Source: JAAFHN01 sp031421855 (GTDB lineage: Bacteria; Pseudomonadota; Gammaproteobacteria; Burkholderiales; Burkholderiaceae_C). From it: a stretch of DNA of 64,000 nucleotides. Made by a program: the position numbers and the translations under genes. Within the stretch, counting starts at the first letter, position 1. The number at the start of each line of letters is the position of its first letter. Below the pieces are notes generated by a model, which saw only the letters and a list, made by a program, of their open reading frames with translations, ran no database searches and was not told the origin of the DNA. Positions 7,488 through 16,561 of this stretch are shown here, in pieces. The DNA is taken from the NCBI GenBank assembly GCA_031421855.1, contig JANOPN010000182.1:15758-79757 (forward strand), read 5' to 3'.

Positions 7488-10361
7488 ATGAGCGCTTCGA
7501 TTCCCAAAAACCCCGTCTTGGGCCGCCAGGCCAGAGAGGTGTTTTTGCGTCGCATGGCTGAGGAGTTGATTCAGGTATCAGACGCGATCTTGCAGCGACT
7601 CGCGGTATTGATGGATGCCAGCACCAATGTGCGCGATTCGCAGGCCAAACGCGAAGCTTGGCAGAAGTTTCAAGTCGCTCAACGCCCTTGGATTGAGGCA
7701 ACCGTTCAGGCTTGGCGACGGGCACTCGCGGCCCCGACAGCGACCGGACGCGTCAAGCTCGATACGCAGATGCTCGCGTTGATGGGCGAGGATGTGGTTG
7801 AAAACAAAATCATGTCATCCCGTTTGGCAACCAGCGTGGGCGATAAGGCCAGTTGGGAGTTGAGCGATCTGCGGATTCGCATCCAGGCGCTTGAGGAACT
7901 GAGTGAACTGCCGCAGCACGACGTGTTGCGGCCCGAAGCCTTGTGCCAACACATCATTGAGAGTTGGACCACCCTTGGCTTGACCAAAGATGCATGGACT
8001 GACATCCAAGCCTTGGCCAGTAAAGCCTTGTCTGAGTGCGCTGTCGAGGCCTACAAAAAAGCCAATGAGTTTTTGATCTCGAAAGGCGTCATGCCTGAGA
8101 TTGATCTGCGCGACTCGCTGAAGCGAACGCCCGGCGGCGTGACCACTCCCAAGCCGCCTGCGGATGCGGGTTCCGGGGCTGGTGGAGGCGGTGGCTCCGG
8201 TGGCGGCGGTTCGGGTTCGGGTTCGAGTTCAGGCGGCGGTGGCTCGGGTGGCGGTTCTGGTGGCGGAGGTTCGAGTTCGGGCGGAGGCGGTGGCTCGGGC
8301 GGTGGCTTCGGTGGGGGTAACTCTGGTTCGGGTGGCGGCGGAGGTTTCGGTGGAAATGGCTCCGGTGGCGGTGGTGGCGGAGGCGGCGGTTTCGGCGGAG
8401 GAGGCTCAGGTGGTGGAGGCTCCGCAGGTGGTGTCGGCGCAGGTGGCTCTGGCGGAGGTGGCGCCGGTGGCTCTGGCGGAGGTGGCGCCGGTGGCGGGGG
8501 CCCCGCAGGTGGCGGCGGCGGAGGGTCATACGGTGGCTCTGCCTCTCGTCAAGCGGGCCCATCCAACGGCAACTTCAACGGCAAAGTCAACGGCAAAGTC
8601 AACGGCCACCCCGACGGTGCAAACGACACATACGACGCGCCGCTGTCGGCCCAGGGCGGGCAATATCAGCCCTCGCCTCAGCAAGGCGGCGGTCGGTCGA
8701 TGCTCCACGACGAGACGCGGATGCTGACAGCTGCCTCGCCGCTTGGGCGAGTGCGCATGCGGGCCCAAGGCGTTGTGGGCCAGCTCAAGCGGTTTTTGAA
8801 TTTCCAAGTCGACGATTTCGAGCGTGCTCGTCCGGGCGGACCCACCCCTGGCTTGGCCAAGGCCATTGGGCGCTTGGTTGGCGGCGTGGCCGCCGGGATG
8901 GACGGCATCACAGGCACGGCGATAGGCCCATCCGTGCGAGCAGCAGGCGGTGGCGGTGGCGCGGCTGCGGGCTACGCAGGCGGCGGCGAAGGCGGTGATG
9001 TCAACGGCGTCGTGATGGTCGCGGCGCCGCAGGTCATCTACTACGCGCCCGAGCAAGTTCAGCAAGTCGCTGATCTCGCCAAGCAACAGACCCAAGACCT
9101 CAAAAAGGCGGCGACCACGGACTCTGAGAAGGCGACGATTGAAATCGTGGCCCTCATGTTTCAAAGCATCCTTGCCGAAGAGCGCATTCCCTCAGGTGTG
9201 CGCGTTTGGTTTGCACGGCTGCAAATGCCGGTGTTGCGTTTGGCTTTGGGCGAACCTGATTTCTTCGATTCGTTGCAACACCCAGCGCGCAAATTGATCG
9301 ATCGCATGGGTTCGTGCGTCATGGGGTTTGACGGCGGTGGCTTGGGCGGCGGCGAGCTTGAGGCAGAGATCAAGCGGGTCGTGCAAGTGATTGAGCAGTA
9401 CCCCGAGACGGGCCGACGCGTTTTTGAGTTGGTTGCGAAAGAGTTTGAGAAATTCCTATCCAAGTTTTTGTCTGAGCAAGGTACGGCTCGGCAAATCGTG
9501 AGCATGGCGCAGCAAGTCGAGCAAAAAGAAGCCATGTTGGTGCAGTACACGATTGAGTTGCGCCAAGTCATCGACAAAATGCCGGTTGCCGACACGATTC
9601 GTGAATTCATGTTCAAAGTATGGGCTGAGGTCTTGGCTGTCTCCTCGGTCAAGCATGGCCCCAAAGCTGAAATGACGCTGAGCTTGAAAAAGCTGGCGTC
9701 CGAGCTGGTTTGGGCTGCTGCAGCCAAGCCCAATCGCCAAGAACGCGCCAAGGTCATCCAAGACCTGCCGGGCCTCTTGCAACGGCTTCGCACCGGCATG
9801 GCGATGATTGGATTCGACGCGCCTAAGCAAGACGAGCGCATCAAGGTCATCAGTGAGACGCTTGCGCAGGCATTCATGTCCAAAACCGAGGCAATTGATC
9901 GCAAAGCGGTTGAAGCCATGGGCGCGCACTTGGAAAATCTGGAGGACTATTTCGAAGACGATGCGGTGGGCGATTTGCCGCTCGACAACGAAACCGTCGA
10001 GATGATGATCGGCATGGATGCGTCCAACTTGGTCGTCATTGCCGACGGCGGTACCCGTGCGTCAGAGGCCATGATGGGTTGGGCGCGGGAGCTTGAAATC
10101 GGCGCCTGGTTCACCCTTGACCACAACGGCGCGGCCGCCAACGTGCAGTTTGCCTGGCGCAGCGAGCGCGGGCATTTGCACCTCTTCGCGTCCACCATAG
10201 GCCGCAGCTATTTGATTCAGTTTGGGCGTTTGGGTGCGTATTTGCAAGCCGGTTTGCTGTTGCCCATGGAAGAAGACACCCTCATGGTGCGCGCGACTCG
10301 CAATGCCATGACCAAGCTCGATGCCAACCCCGAGCGGCTGCTGAGCCACTCGTCCGCTTGA
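7488..10361 (+). CDS. DUF1631 family protein with long glycine-rich linker
   Basis: Product of 957 residues. The N-terminus (REVFLRRMAEELIQVSDAIL) and the C-terminus (a segment around IGAWFTLDHNGAAANVQFAW, then HLHLFASTIGRSYLIQFGRL) look like the DUF1631 proteins of Betaproteobacteria, whose function is unknown to me. Between roughly residues 225 and 350 lies an almost pure Gly/Ser tract with a few Ala, Phe, Asn and Val, then an Asn/Gly/Lys stretch (NGKVNGKVNG), and the conserved middle and C-terminal helical parts. The family as I know it is shorter (700-800 residues), and the excess is largely this linker. No signal peptide is visible, so the protein is probably cytoplasmic. It is convergent with dprA, 4 bp away. 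Confidence 0.8.
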   Translation: MSASIPKNPVLGRQAREVFLRRMAEELIQVSDAILQRLAVLMDASTNVRDSQAKREAWQKFQVAQRPWIEATVQAWRRALAAPTATGRVKLDTQMLALMGEDVVENKIMSSRLATSVGDKASWELSDLRIRIQALEELSELPQHDVLRPEALCQHIIESWTTLGLTKDAWTDIQALASKALSECAVEAYKKANEFLISKGVMPEIDLRDSLKRTPGGVTTPKPPADAGSGAGGGGGSGGGGSGSGSSSGGGGSGGGSGGGGSSSGGGGGSGGGFGGGNSGSGGGGGFGGNGSGGGGGGGGGFGGGGSGGGGSAGGVGAGGSGGGGAGGSGGGGAGGGGPAGGGGGGSYGGSASRQAGPSNGNFNGKVNGKVNGHPDGANDTYDAPLSAQGGQYQPSPQQGGGRSMLHDETRMLTAASPLGRVRMRAQGVVGQLKRFLNFQVDDFERARPGGPTPGLAKAIGRLVGGVAAGMDGITGTAIGPSVRAAGGGGGAAAGYAGGGEGGDVNGVVMVAAPQVIYYAPEQVQQVADLAKQQTQDLKKAATTDSEKATIEIVALMFQSILAEERIPSGVRVWFARLQMPVLRLALGEPDFFDSLQHPARKLIDRMGSCVMGFDGGGLGGGELEAEIKRVVQVIEQYPETGRRVFELVAKEFEKFLSKFLSEQGTARQIVSMAQQVEQKEAMLVQYTIELRQVIDKMPVADTIREFMFKVWAEVLAVSSVKHGPKAEMTLSLKKLASELVWAAAAKPNRQERAKVIQDLPGLLQRLRTGMAMIGFDAPKQDERIKVISETLAQAFMSKTEAIDRKAVEAMGAHLENLEDYFEDDAVGDLPLDNETVEMMIGMDASNLVVIADGGTRASEAMMGWARELEIGAWFTLDHNGAAANVQFAWRSERGHLHLFASTIGRSYLIQFGRLGAYLQAGLLLPMEEDTLMVRATRNAMTKLDANPERLLSHSSA

Positions 10362-10365
10362 GTGG

Positions 10366-11583
10366 CTACGCTAAACTGATTCGTTGGTAGCGGTTGCCGG
10401 GCATGCGCTCGACAAGGCCCATCAACTCCAGCTCGAGCAATTGGGCTTGTAGGATTTGAGCCGACTCACCGCTGCGATTGGCAAGTTCATCCAAATTGAT
10501 CGGATCAAAGCCCATGAGGGTCAAAAGTGGGTGTTGAAACTCGTTTTCAATGGCATTTGACCCCTTGGTCACCGAATCTATTGGGCTGGGTGCTACATAA
10601 TTAGGAGTGCTTAGGCGCGCGCCAAAACCTGAATTACTCAGCACATCATCAGCAGATTCAACCAATTGCGCCCCTTGCTTGATAAGCGCATGGCAGCCTT
10701 TGACCTGTGCCGAATGAATGGATCCGGGTATGGCAAACACCTCTTTGCCTTGCTCCACCGCCAGTCGCGCGGTGATGAGTGAGCCGCTTTTGATGGCAGC
10801 CTCGACCACCAAGGTGCCTTTTGATAGCCCCGCAATGATGCGGTTGCGGCGCGGAAAATTGCTCGTGCTCACGGGTGTGCCAATCGCAAACTCACTCACG
10901 ATCGCACCTTGCTGGATGATTCTGCGCGCCAAGGCCGCGTTGGTTTTGGGGTAAGTGCGGTCAATGCCGGTGCCGATGACGGCAATTGTCCCTGCGCCCC
11001 AATCGTGCGGGGCGGCCGCTGCCATCGCGCCCTCGTGCGCTGCGGCGTCGATCCCCAACGCCAACCCGGAGACGATGGTCCAACCCGCTTGAGCCAGCGC
11101 CTGAGAGAACCCGCGCGCGTTGATGATGCCTTGCGTGCTCGCGTTTCGACTGCCCACGACGGCAATGGCACTGGGTTGCTCATCGAGCAACGGCGACTGC
11201 GCGTGCCAAAACCCGGCCCGCGCATGCACGTACAACAGCAAGGGCGGATCGTCGATTCTCAGCAAGCTGCGCGGGTAAAGCGCGTCGCCAAGGCTCAGCA
11301 CTGCACGAAAACTGTCTTCGCCGTTTGGGCCACGCAACTCAGGCGCAACCGGTGTGTCGATCCAAGCGCGAGTGGCTGCGATGATTTGCTCAATCGCGTC
11401 GGTGGTCACGCCAAGCGCGGCCGCTTGGGCACGCGACACCACTTGTTTGAGTTGAGCGGCAGGCGCATCAAACACGCCTTGCGGACTGCCAAATGCTGTC
11501 AGTAACTTGCGCGCGCTCGCCGGGCCAATGCCTTCGGTTGCGTTCAGTCGCAGCCATGCCGCGAGCTCGGTCGGGTCATCCAT
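10366..11583 (-). CDS. dprA: DNA-processing protein DprA
   Basis: Loads RecA on incoming single-stranded DNA during natural transformation. The 405-residue product has an N-terminal helical region, a Rossmann-type core (AIAVVGSRNAS, then SGLALGIDAAAHEGA, GTGIDRTYPKTN, FPRRNRIIAGLS and SLITARLAVEQGKEVFAIPG) and a C-terminal winged-helix segment. Between core and winged helix, residues about 327-346 are encoded by a dispersed repeat (10545-10604) and read YVAPSPIDSVTKG; the frame is intact through it. ATG at 11583 was chosen; TTG at 11589 is possible. The gene lies downstream of the LysM protein gene, a common betaproteobacterial pairing. Confidence 0.96.
   Translation of the reverse strand: MDDPTELAAWLRLNATEGIGPASARKLLTAFGSPQGVFDAPAAQLKQVVSRAQAAALGVTTDAIEQIIAATRAWIDTPVAPELRGPNGEDSFRAVLSLGDALYPRSLLRIDDPPLLLYVHARAGFWHAQSPLLDEQPSAIAVVGSRNASTQGIINARGFSQALAQAGWTIVSGLALGIDAAAHEGAMAAAAPHDWGAGTIAVIGTGIDRTYPKTNAALARRIIQQGAIVSEFAIGTPVSTSNFPRRNRIIAGLSKGTLVVEAAIKSGSLITARLAVEQGKEVFAIPGSIHSAQVKGCHALIKQGAQLVESADDVLSNSGFGARLSTPNYVAPSPIDSVTKGSNAIENEFQHPLLTLMGFDPINLDELANRSGESAQILQAQLLELELMGLVERMPGNRYQRISLA
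10545..10604 (-). repeat. 60-bp dispersed repeat (family A), copy inside dprA
   Basis: Reverse orientation. It contains the family word order GTAGCA, CCCAATAGATTCGG, TGACCAAGGGG. It is in sense orientation with dprA and is translated in the same frame as the copies in the transaminase (27707) and chrA (22810). It falls in the linker before the winged helix. Confidence 0.8.
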
Positions 11584-11610
11584 CACCAAAGCGGCGAGTT
11601 TGCCAGTGGT

Positions 11611-12870
11611 TCAGCGCGGATTGCTGAACCGGTCACCCACGCGCAGGGCATCGTTCACCACCAACACCAGGCCGTATGACACCTTGTCAAAGGCCCTGAA
11701 CACCATCACCAAGCCGTTGCGCTCGTCGGGCAGTTTGAGGTTGTCAGCCGTGCGAACAGGTTGGGTTTTGTCTGAGATTCGTTGGCCATCGGTGATCAGG
11801 GCGAGCACGTGGCCTCGCTCCAAGCCGTCAGCCGCGCCTTTGTTGAGCACGACCACTTGGTTTTGGGTGATGAGGCTTGAGGTTGCACCGTAAACCGAGA
11901 CGATTTGCCCCGCGATCGGGTTCGAAGGCGCGCGAGGTGAAAATTGCAAAAACTCACGGGCCGGCTCTGGCACCAAGCGGTCACCGACTCGCGCCTCTTG
12001 CAGTGACTGCGTCATGTCAATCGTCGCGGGCACGACTTCGCTGACGACCTTGCCGTCTTTGCCGGTTGATTCGCGAACGCCTTCGCCGCGCACCAAGTCG
12101 CCACGTCCGACGTATTCAGCTTCGTAAGCCAACACTGCGCCGGTAGTGGGGTCGCGCAGCGGCGTGGCGTTTCGCACGATGCGCAAATCGGGCGCACTTG
12201 CAGCGCCGGTGACTAATCCCTTGCCGTCGGTGCTGCGGGCATAAAACCGATCGCCTTTGGACAACAACACGCGACCCTCTTGGGTTGCGACGATGCGCGG
12301 CGCTGCGTCTAACTCGCCTTCGGCAAAAACCAGCGGCTGAGCCAAAAACGGCTCCAATTGGCGAACCGAAATCGTTGGGATGCCGCTGTCTTTGAGTGAC
12401 TCAAACCGCGTTCGCGGCGACACCTTGACGACGGCGGGTTTCTCTGCGGTGGCCTTCTCGGAGCCCGCCACACGCAACCGTGCGCGGCCGTTTGACTTGT
12501 CAAGCACCAGCACTTGGCCGGGGTAGATGCGATGCGGGTTGCGAATTTCTTCAAAATTCATGCCCCACAACTCAGGCCAGCGCCAAGGGCTGGTGAGGTA
12601 CAAGGTCGAAATCGCCCAAAGGGTGTCGCCCGACTTGATGGTGTAGCGCTCAGGTGCGGTTGGCGAGAGGTCTGACAATGCGACACCGGCCTGCGCCACT
12701 TGCGCAGCCGTGCTGCGCTGGTTGGGCGTGGTGACAAACTGCGCGTTCGCGCTGTTGGCCCAGCCCAAACCGATGGCGGTAGCGATGACGGCAGCGGTTG
12801 CGAACAGGCTCGCACTGGCCGCCAGCCAAGTGGCGGGCGTTGGTTGCAACACGGCGTGTGACTTTGTCAT
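11611..12870 (-). CDS. LysM peptidoglycan-binding domain protein
   Basis: Exported cell-wall-associated protein of unknown exact role. The 419-residue product starts with a signal-anchor-like hydrophobic stretch (about residues 12-40, ATWLAASASLFATAAVIA), then a LysM domain YTIKSGDTLWAISTLYL with the typical ending NPHRIYPGQVLVL, and a long C-terminal region with SH3-like strands. ATG at 12870 is preferred because GAGGA lies about ten bases upstream; an in-frame ATG at 12898-12896 lies nine codons earlier but is poorer. The gene is divergent from def and 27 bp upstream of dprA. Confidence 0.85.
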   Translation of the reverse strand: MTKSHAVLQPTPATWLAASASLFATAAVIATAIGLGWANSANAQFVTTPNQRSTAAQVAQAGVALSDLSPTAPERYTIKSGDTLWAISTLYLTSPWRWPELWGMNFEEIRNPHRIYPGQVLVLDKSNGRARLRVAGSEKATAEKPAVVKVSPRTRFESLKDSGIPTISVRQLEPFLAQPLVFAEGELDAAPRIVATQEGRVLLSKGDRFYARSTDGKGLVTGAASAPDLRIVRNATPLRDPTTGAVLAYEAEYVGRGDLVRGEGVRESTGKDGKVVSEVVPATIDMTQSLQEARVGDRLVPEPAREFLQFSPRAPSNPIAGQIVSVYGATSSLITQNQVVVLNKGAADGLERGHVLALITDGQRISDKTQPVRTADNLKLPDERNGLVMVFRAFDKVSYGLVLVVNDALRVGDRFSNPR

Positions 12871-13031
12871 GGGAGATTTTCCTCGGAGCAACTTCATATT
12901 TTGCCTTCAATTGTCGACTCAAACCATTGATTCAGCAAGGTTTTTGGGTTTTTGGTGACCCAAATGCAACGACGACCCCGCGTGAGGTTGCCACAATTTG
13001 CGAAAATACGGGTTTGCAGCTGGTTCAACAC

Positions 13032-13550
13032 ATGCTCACCATCCTTCAGTACCCAGACCCCCGACTACACACCGTGGCGCGCGCGGTCGATTTTTCCATA
13101 GTCAGTGCGACAGCTCGCATGGCGGATCTCACGCGCGATCTGTTTGAGGCCATGTACGATGCCAACGGCATTGGCTTGGCCGCCACGCAGGTCAATGTGC
13201 ATGAGCGAGTCATCGTCATCGATGTCAGCGAGGCGCGCAACGAGCCGCGCGTGCTCATCAATCCCGAGTTGATTGCTGTGAGTGCAGAGCGTCAAAAAGC
13301 CGAAGAAGGCTGCCTGAGCGTGCCCGGCATTTATGACGGGGTGGAGCGCGCGTTGAGCGTGCGGGTGCGTGCCATGGATGTCAATGGCAAAGCCCAAGAA
13401 TTCGATGCTGACGGCTTGCTTGCCGTGTGCGTCCAACATGAAATGGACCACCTGCAGGGCAAGGTGTTTGTTGAGTACTTGTCGCCCTTGAAGCGAAATC
13501 GCATCAAAACCAAGCTCCAAAAAGCCCAGCGAGAAGCTGCGCGTGGGTGA
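13032..13550 (+). CDS. def: Peptide deformylase
   Basis: Metalloenzyme that removes the formyl group from nascent protein N-termini. All three signature motifs are present: GIGLAATQV, EEGCLSVPG (metal-binding cysteine) and QHEMDHLQG (metal-binding histidines and catalytic Glu). The product has 172 residues, the normal length, when started at ATG 13032 (MLTILQYPDPRL). The open frame continues upstream to 12798 but that extension has no family similarity. The gene overlaps or abuts fmt, the usual def-fmt pair. Confidence 0.96.
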   Translation: MLTILQYPDPRLHTVARAVDFSIVSATARMADLTRDLFEAMYDANGIGLAATQVNVHERVIVIDVSEARNEPRVLINPELIAVSAERQKAEEGCLSVPGIYDGVERALSVRVRAMDVNGKAQEFDADGLLAVCVQHEMDHLQGKVFVEYLSPLKRNRIKTKLQKAQREAARG

Positions 13551-13590
13551 TATCGGTGCCCACGCTGCACCCACGCTGACCTTGGCAGGC

Positions 13591-14583
13591 ATGCGGGTGG
13601 GGTTTGCTGGCACGCCTGAGTTTGCCGCCACGGCCCTCCAAGCCATCCTCGCGGCTGGTGCAACCGTCCCCTTGGTGCTGACGCAGCCTGACCGACCAGC
13701 GGGTCGGGGCATGAAGTTAAGCGCCTCTGCCGTCAAAACCTTGGCGTTAACCCACGGTTTGGACGTCATTCAGCCTCGAAGCCTGCGCCTAGATGGCAAG
13801 TACCGCGATGACGCCGTTTCAGCACAGTCGGCTCTTGAAGCCGCCCGATTGGATGCCTTGGTGGTCGCCGCTTACGGCTTGATTTTGCCGATGTGGGTGC
13901 TGAACACGCCGCGTTTGGGTTGTTTCAACATCCACGGATCCCTGCTTCCGCGCTGGCGCGGAGCTGCGCCGATTCACCGCGCGATTGAGGCGGGCGACGT
14001 TGAGTCAGGCATCACCATCATGCAAATGGATGCCGGGTTGGATACGGGCGACATGCTCGCCATGCAAAGTGTGAGCATCGGCGCAAACGAGAACACCGCG
14101 CAGCTTCATGACCGCCTGAGCGCTCTGGGTGCTGAGATGATGGTTGCCACGTTGGCCGTCGCTCGAGATCGCAAGCTGATCCCGGTGGTGCAACCTGCAG
14201 ACGGCGCAGGCGTGACGTATGCGCACAAAGTCGATAAGTCCGAGGCGAATTTGGACTGGTCGCGCGGTGCGGACGAATTGGCGCGACAGGTGCGCGCATT
14301 CAACCCCAGTCCTGGCGCGTGGACGAGTCGCGAGCTGCGTGCAGATGCGTCGGCTGAGGTGTGGAAGATCTGGGATTGCTATGTTATCAATAGCAGTGAA
14401 GTCAATGAATCCGGTGAGCAAGGGCGAATAATTCATCAAAATGGCTCTGAAATGGCTGTTTTGTGTGTCCGTGGCCGCTTGGGGCTCGCGGTGTTGCAGC
14501 GCGCGGGTGGCAAGCGGCTCGGCGTGGCCGACTTTTTGCGCGGCGTGGTACTGGGTCCCAACGAGAGATTGGTCATGCTTTGA
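13591..14583 (+). CDS. fmt: Methionyl-tRNA formyltransferase
   Basis: Formylates initiator methionyl-tRNA; functional partner of def. The product begins MRVGFAGTPEFAA and carries the formyl-transfer region FNIHGSLLPRWRGAAPIHRA with the SLLP loop, and the C-terminal domain from FNPSPGAW. In the C-terminal domain, residues about 265-284 (NSSEVNESGEQG) come from a dispersed repeat at 14383-14442 without breaking the frame. The size is 330 residues from ATG 13591; an upstream GTG at 13543 overlapping the def stop is possible and would add 16 residues. Confidence 0.95.
   Translation: MRVGFAGTPEFAATALQAILAAGATVPLVLTQPDRPAGRGMKLSASAVKTLALTHGLDVIQPRSLRLDGKYRDDAVSAQSALEAARLDALVVAAYGLILPMWVLNTPRLGCFNIHGSLLPRWRGAAPIHRAIEAGDVESGITIMQMDAGLDTGDMLAMQSVSIGANENTAQLHDRLSALGAEMMVATLAVARDRKLIPVVQPADGAGVTYAHKVDKSEANLDWSRGADELARQVRAFNPSPGAWTSRELRADASAEVWKIWDCYVINSSEVNESGEQGRIIHQNGSEMAVLCVRGRLGLAVLQRAGGKRLGVADFLRGVVLGPNERLVML
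14383..14442 (+). repeat. 60-bp dispersed repeat (family A), copy inside fmt
   Basis: Contains AATAGCAGTGAAG, then CAATGAATCCGGTGAGCAAG and TTCATCAAAAT. It is in the sense orientation of fmt but read in a different frame from the copies in dprA, chrA and the transaminase: the frame used there would meet TAA here. Confidence 0.78.
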
Positions 14584-14624
14584 GTCTGATATCCGCCGGG
14601 TCCAGCTGGTTTTTGTTGCGCGAC

Positions 14625-15350
14625 ATGGCCCATCCAGCCTTCAAAACTGGGGTCAAGTCGGCGCTCAGCGCTTCGCTCGGAACCGCAGCGTGGGGCTTGA
14701 TGACGGGCGTGGCGACCATGAACAGCTCGCTGTCACTGACCGAGAGCTTGCTGATGTGCGTGCTCGTGTTTGCTGGCAGCTCCCAACTCGCCACCTTGCC
14801 GCTGTTGGTTGCAGGCGCGCCGATCTGGGTTGTTTTGGCGACCGCTTTGTGCGTTAACCTGCGATTTGTCGTGTTTTCCGTGCATTTGCGACCGTATTTG
14901 ATGCACTTGCCGCTGCATGAGCGCTTATTCAAGGGTTACTTGTGCGCCGACATGAGCTACATGATTTTTGTGAACCAGTTCGATCACCGCGACGCCACGC
15001 CTGAACACCGCGCCGAGCAAATGGCGTTTTTCAGTGGCAACTGCGTGTGCGTGTGGGTCAGCTGGATCGTGCCGAGTTTGCTTGGCATGGCTTTGTCTCA
15101 GGTCATTCCCCTGAGTTGGGGCGTTGGGTTTGCGGGCACGTTGGCCTTGCTTGGCATCATGTGTTCGCTGGCGAACGACCGGCTGCGGTGGCTGTCAGTG
15201 GGTGTTGCCGGATCAGCCGCAGTCGCAGCGTATGCCTTGCCGCTCAAACTTAATATTTTGTTGGCGATTGCCGCAGCCACCGTGGTTTGCTTGACGCTGC
15301 AAACCGCGTTGAGCAAAACCGACGCATCAAAGGCTGACGCGGCTCCATGA
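14625..15350 (+). CDS. AzlC-type branched-chain amino acid exporter, large subunit
   Basis: Predicted inner-membrane protein of the AzlC family, which with a small AzlD partner exports branched-chain amino acids or analogues. The N-terminal pattern HPAFKTG followed by GTAAWGLMTGVATMNS is typical, and several hydrophobic segments follow (LLVAGAPIWVVLATALCVN, WIVPSLLGMALSQVIPLSW). ATG 14625 gives 241 residues. A TTG at 14580 overlapping the fmt stop could extend it by 15 residues. The azlD-like gene starts in a 4-bp ATGA overlap, confirming a two-gene transporter unit downstream of def-fmt. Confidence 0.85.
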   Translation: MAHPAFKTGVKSALSASLGTAAWGLMTGVATMNSSLSLTESLLMCVLVFAGSSQLATLPLLVAGAPIWVVLATALCVNLRFVVFSVHLRPYLMHLPLHERLFKGYLCADMSYMIFVNQFDHRDATPEHRAEQMAFFSGNCVCVWVSWIVPSLLGMALSQVIPLSWGVGFAGTLALLGIMCSLANDRLRWLSVGVAGSAAVAAYALPLKLNILLAIAAATVVCLTLQTALSKTDASKADAAP

Positions 15351-15691
15351 ACGAAGCGCAAGTCACCGATTTTTGGACCATCGTCACCATTTTTGGGGTT
15401 GCGGTGATCACCGTGGTCACGCGCGCGTTCTTCTTCTTGAGCGACCGAGCCTGGACGCTACCGCCTTGGGTGGAGCGCGGCTTGTCGTTTGCGCCACTGG
15501 CCGCGTTGGCGGCTGTGGTTGTGCCCGAAGTCGTCATGAGCCAAGGTGCGCTGGTTTCGACTTGGCAAGATGCCCGCATTATTGGTGCCTTGGCGGGTGT
15601 GGCGTACTTCTACGCGTGGCGCGGCATTTTGGGCACGATTTTGGCTGGAATGGCGGTTTTCCTGCCGCTTCGCTTGTTATTGGGGTGGTGA
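15347..15691 (+). CDS. AzlD-type branched-chain amino acid transport protein
   Basis: Small hydrophobic partner of the preceding AzlC protein. The 114 residues contain four likely membrane segments, with the family word VVTRAFFFL near residue 24, PEVVMSQG in the middle and the C-terminal GILGTILAGMAVFLPLRLL. It overlaps the azlC-like stop by 4 bp, and its own stop overlaps the 3' end of the convergent Crp-type gene by 15 bp. Confidence 0.85.
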   Translation: MNEAQVTDFWTIVTIFGVAVITVVTRAFFFLSDRAWTLPPWVERGLSFAPLAALAAVVVPEVVMSQGALVSTWQDARIIGALAGVAYFYAWRGILGTILAGMAVFLPLRLLLGW

Positions 15692-16354
15692 GGCTTTCGC
15701 GCGCTTGGTCTTGCGAGCTTGCGCCGGGCCAATGCCAAAGTGGGTGCGAATTCGACCCAAATGCACGGTTGTGATGCCCATGTACGATGCCAACACATGC
15801 TTGGGGAGTTTGTCGACCATCCAAGGCGTGTCGCTGCGCATGGCGTCGAAGCGCGCAGTTGGCGAGCTACCGTGCAAGGTGTCAAAACGATCGCTGTTGC
15901 GCTTGAAGTCGCTCAACATCGCGGGCTGGAGTGCATCGTGCAGTTCGCGAGCGTCGCCGTGTTGCGCCTCGGCGGCTCGCAACAGGCGACTTGCCGGAAT
16001 GCACAAAACCGTTGCCGAATCAACCGCGGCGATGCCGTGTTTGCTCGGCGTTTGTTCAATGATCGAGGCCCAAAGCACGGCCGGGGTACCGGCCGTCATC
16101 ACGTCGCAGATGACTTCTTTGCCGCTGGCATCAACAAAGTAGCGGCTGACAACACCCGCGAGCGGCAAAAACGCGTGGGTAGCCACCTCGCCACAACCCA
16201 GCAGTGACTCGCCGCGGCGTGCAGCGCGTACCGACAACGCACCATCGGCATTGTCCAAAAGGGCAGCAAAGGCGGGGTAGAGCTCCAGCGCACGGGCGAG
16301 TTGATTCGCATGAATCGCGCTTGAATCGGGCACAGAAGGCGTATTTTTTTGCAT
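15677..16354 (-). CDS. Crp/Fnr-family transcriptional regulator
   Basis: Product of about 225 residues with an N-terminal cyclic-nucleotide-binding-like beta roll (AFLPLAGVVSRYFVDASGKEV) and a C-terminal helix-turn-helix (LPKHVLASYMGITTVHLGRI). The FNR-type cysteine cluster is absent, and no residue lets me name the effector. ATG 16354 was chosen; the frame also allows ATG at 16423, and neither start has a strong ribosome-binding site. It is convergent with and overlaps azlD; pgk is divergent on the other side. The target genes are not evident from the sequence. Confidence 0.75.
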   Translation of the reverse strand: MQKNTPSVPDSSAIHANQLARALELYPAFAALLDNADGALSVRAARRGESLLGCGEVATHAFLPLAGVVSRYFVDASGKEVICDVMTAGTPAVLWASIIEQTPSKHGIAAVDSATVLCIPASRLLRAAEAQHGDARELHDALQPAMLSDFKRNSDRFDTLHGSSPTARFDAMRSDTPWMVDKLPKHVLASYMGITTVHLGRIRTHFGIGPAQARKTKRAKASPPQ

Positions 16355-16561
16355 GGAAAGATTGTGCTGGCAAGGGGAAAAATCAAACCAAATGTTTGAA
16401 TTTTCCGGATGAATCCATTCCATAAATGAGACTTATTGCTCAAATCTGTGGGGTAATTGCGTCGTCAATGTTGCGCCTCACCAATCGATGCCACAAAGCC
16501 TTTGTGGGCGCATGCCCGACAATCAGCGCCATCGATAAACCCAACTGGAACCGATCGCCCC

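Noticed and set aside
8163..8536. Tandem repeat array considered as a CRISPR or satellite
   Set aside because: The units are irregular GGC/GGT/TCG codons without spacers; they encode a low-complexity protein segment.
8089..8727. Arg/His-rich and Ala/Val-rich frames over the glycine tract
   Set aside because: They are frame-shifted readings of the GGC/GGT repeats in the DUF1631 gene.
14378..14450. Suspicion that the repeat disrupts fmt and makes a pseudogene
   Set aside because: The frame is open, the length is near normal and the C-terminal conserved residues resume after the repeat; fmt is also normally required for good growth.
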